A stretch of DNA of 64,000 bases from contig JAYRGW010000002.1 of NCBI GenBank assembly GCA_041907665.1, positions 1 through 64,000 of the forward strand, given 5' to 3'. Numbering within the stretch: position 1 is the stretch's first letter; each line of letters starts with the position of its first letter. The translations under genes were made by a program, and so were the position numbers. The notes beneath the pieces were generated by a model that was given only the letters and a program-made list of their open reading frames with translations, did not search any database and was not told the DNA's origin. The stretch comes from JAAYUD01 sp041907665. GTDB taxonomy: Bacteria > Bacteroidota > Bacteroidia > Bacteroidales > Bacteroidaceae. Below, piece after piece: positions 63,103 through 64,000 of the stretch.

Positions 63103-64000
63103 ATGGTCAGATTCAATATATATAAAGAGGAAAAGAGGGAGATACATCAAGTATATTCGTTGAACAACGGACTAAGGATTATTTACTGTCCGAACAATTC
63201 CAAAGTAACCTATTGTGGGTATGCCATCAATGCCGGAACACGAGATGAGAATACCAACGAACCGGGCATTGCACATTTCGTAGAGCATCTCATCTTTAAA
63301 GGCACGGAGAAGCGTAAGGCAATTCAAATACTTAACCGTCTAAGCAATGTAGGCGGTGATATTGATGCCTATACCAACAAAGAAGACACAACAGTCTATG
63401 CCACAGTATTAAACGAGTACTTTGATCGCGCATTGGAATTGTTAAGCGATATCGTCTTTCATTCAACTTTTCCAGCTGCCGAAATAAAGAAAGAGACAGA
63501 AGTCATATTGGATGAAATTCAATCTTATGAAGATACCCCTACCGAACTGATATACGATGAATTTGAAAATATCATCTTCAAAGGGCATCCGTTGGGATAC
63601 AACATATTGGGCAATACGGAAAGTATACGCAGATTCGGAACAGCCGAAGCGCTTTCTTTTGTTCAGCGATATTATCAACCCAACAACATGATATTATTTG
63701 TTTCGGGCAATCAAGATTTAAAGAAGATCATTCGATTGGCTGAAAAGTACACTTCAGATATTCCCTCATGCAATACAAATATGGTGAGAACGGCTCCGGC
63801 AGAATACCTCCCCGAATATATTGAAATAGATCGAGGCACACATCAAACACACGTCATCATCGGCTGCCCTGGTTACAAAGCATACCACCCTAAGTCTGCA
63901 AGTTTATACTTGATAAACAACATCCTCGGTGGAGCAGGTATGAACAACCGTCTCAATTTGTCATTAAGAGAGCGATCCGGATTAGTCTATACGGTAGAAT
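63103..64000 (+). CDS. M16-family zinc protease, N-terminal part (cut by window edge)
   Basis: The frame from ATG 63103 is open to the window end, 299 codons. It has the inverted zinc motif HFVEHL (HxxEH) near residue 61 and the downstream metal-ligand Glu in KKETEVILDEI, followed by YNILGNTESIRRF and YYQPNNMILFVSGN, all typical of the peptidase M16 N-terminal domain. Family members such as PqqL or YmxG-like proteins have about 410 residues, so roughly 100 residues lie outside. No signal peptide is seen. Confidence 0.9.
   Translation, partial: MVRFNIYKEEKREIHQVYSLNNGLRIIYCPNNSKVTYCGYAINAGTRDENTNEPGIAHFVEHLIFKGTEKRKAIQILNRLSNVGGDIDAYTNKEDTTVYATVLNEYFDRALELLSDIVFHSTFPAAEIKKETEVILDEIQSYEDTPTELIYDEFENIIFKGHPLGYNILGNTESIRRFGTAEALSFVQRYYQPNNMILFVSGNQDLKKIIRLAEKYTSDIPSCNTNMVRTAPAEYLPEYIEIDRGTHQTHVIIGCPGYKAYHPKSASLYLINNILGGAGMNNRLNLSLRERSGLVYTVE

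Overview
The window reads as chromosome of a Bacteroides-type bacterium (order Bacteroidales). The evidence is AT-rich DNA, several promoters of the Bacteroides form (TTTG or TTG, 19-21 bp, then TAnnTTTG), a SusC/SusD/SusE glycan locus, glycine-lipid genes (glsA/glsB), and many families typical of the phylum (DUF4292, DUF4254, DUF3316, GH3-like, GIN-domain lipoprotein). The species cannot be fixed from the sequence.

Region by region. 1-476: a truncated IS982-like transposase and IS ends. 477-7305: the rimP-nusA-infB translation/transcription operon and an OadA-like carboxyltransferase. 7529-19624: a carboxylesterase, a 42-aa membrane protein, prfB with its programmed +1 frameshift, an acyl-CoA ligase, an M20 deacylase of the ArgE group, the dut-TPR-DUF4292-EnvC-like operon and the glycine-lipid pair. 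19892-22513: an ECF sigma factor, a split threonine/serine exporter and a membrane protein. 22514-23663: gene-free, palindrome-rich island A. 23664-44450: mostly core genes: NCS2 permease, thioesterase, cysS, GH3-like, pfkA, the acpP-fabF-rnc operon, purN, pdxB, a DUF4254/glycosyltransferase/lipopolysaccharide-kinase operon, a GIN lipoprotein, glyS, and parC with two envelope genes. 44530-46437: tRNA-Leu followed by gene-free island B, which shares sequence blocks with island A in inverted orientation. 46438-59190: a starch/maltodextrin-type polysaccharide utilization locus. 59340-64000: DEAD-box helicase, lipoprotein tyrosine phosphatase, SIS-domain arabinose-5-phosphate isomerase and the start of an M16 protease.

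The polysaccharide locus would normally work as one unit. SusC/SusD import oligosaccharides, the SusE-like lipoprotein binds starch at the surface, a lipoprotein GH13 cuts outside and a periplasmic SusA-like GH13 finishes the job. Here two genes are broken. An ISAon1-family element with an 8-bp target duplication splits susC just after its signal peptide, and the GH53 galactanase gene has one in-frame amber codon, most simply TTG to TAG. Both lesions look recent because the rest of each reading frame is intact.

The most unusual non-coding signal is the pair of islands A and B. They share a 157-bp block (about 89% identical, no gaps) and a 62-bp hairpin (100% identical), all inverted relative to one another across about 22 kb, and both are built from palindromes with recurring words such as TAAGGACG and CGTATGTTAG. 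I found no gene in them. They look like an uncharacterised dispersed repeat family. I did not find a clearly new protein-coding defence or mobile system.
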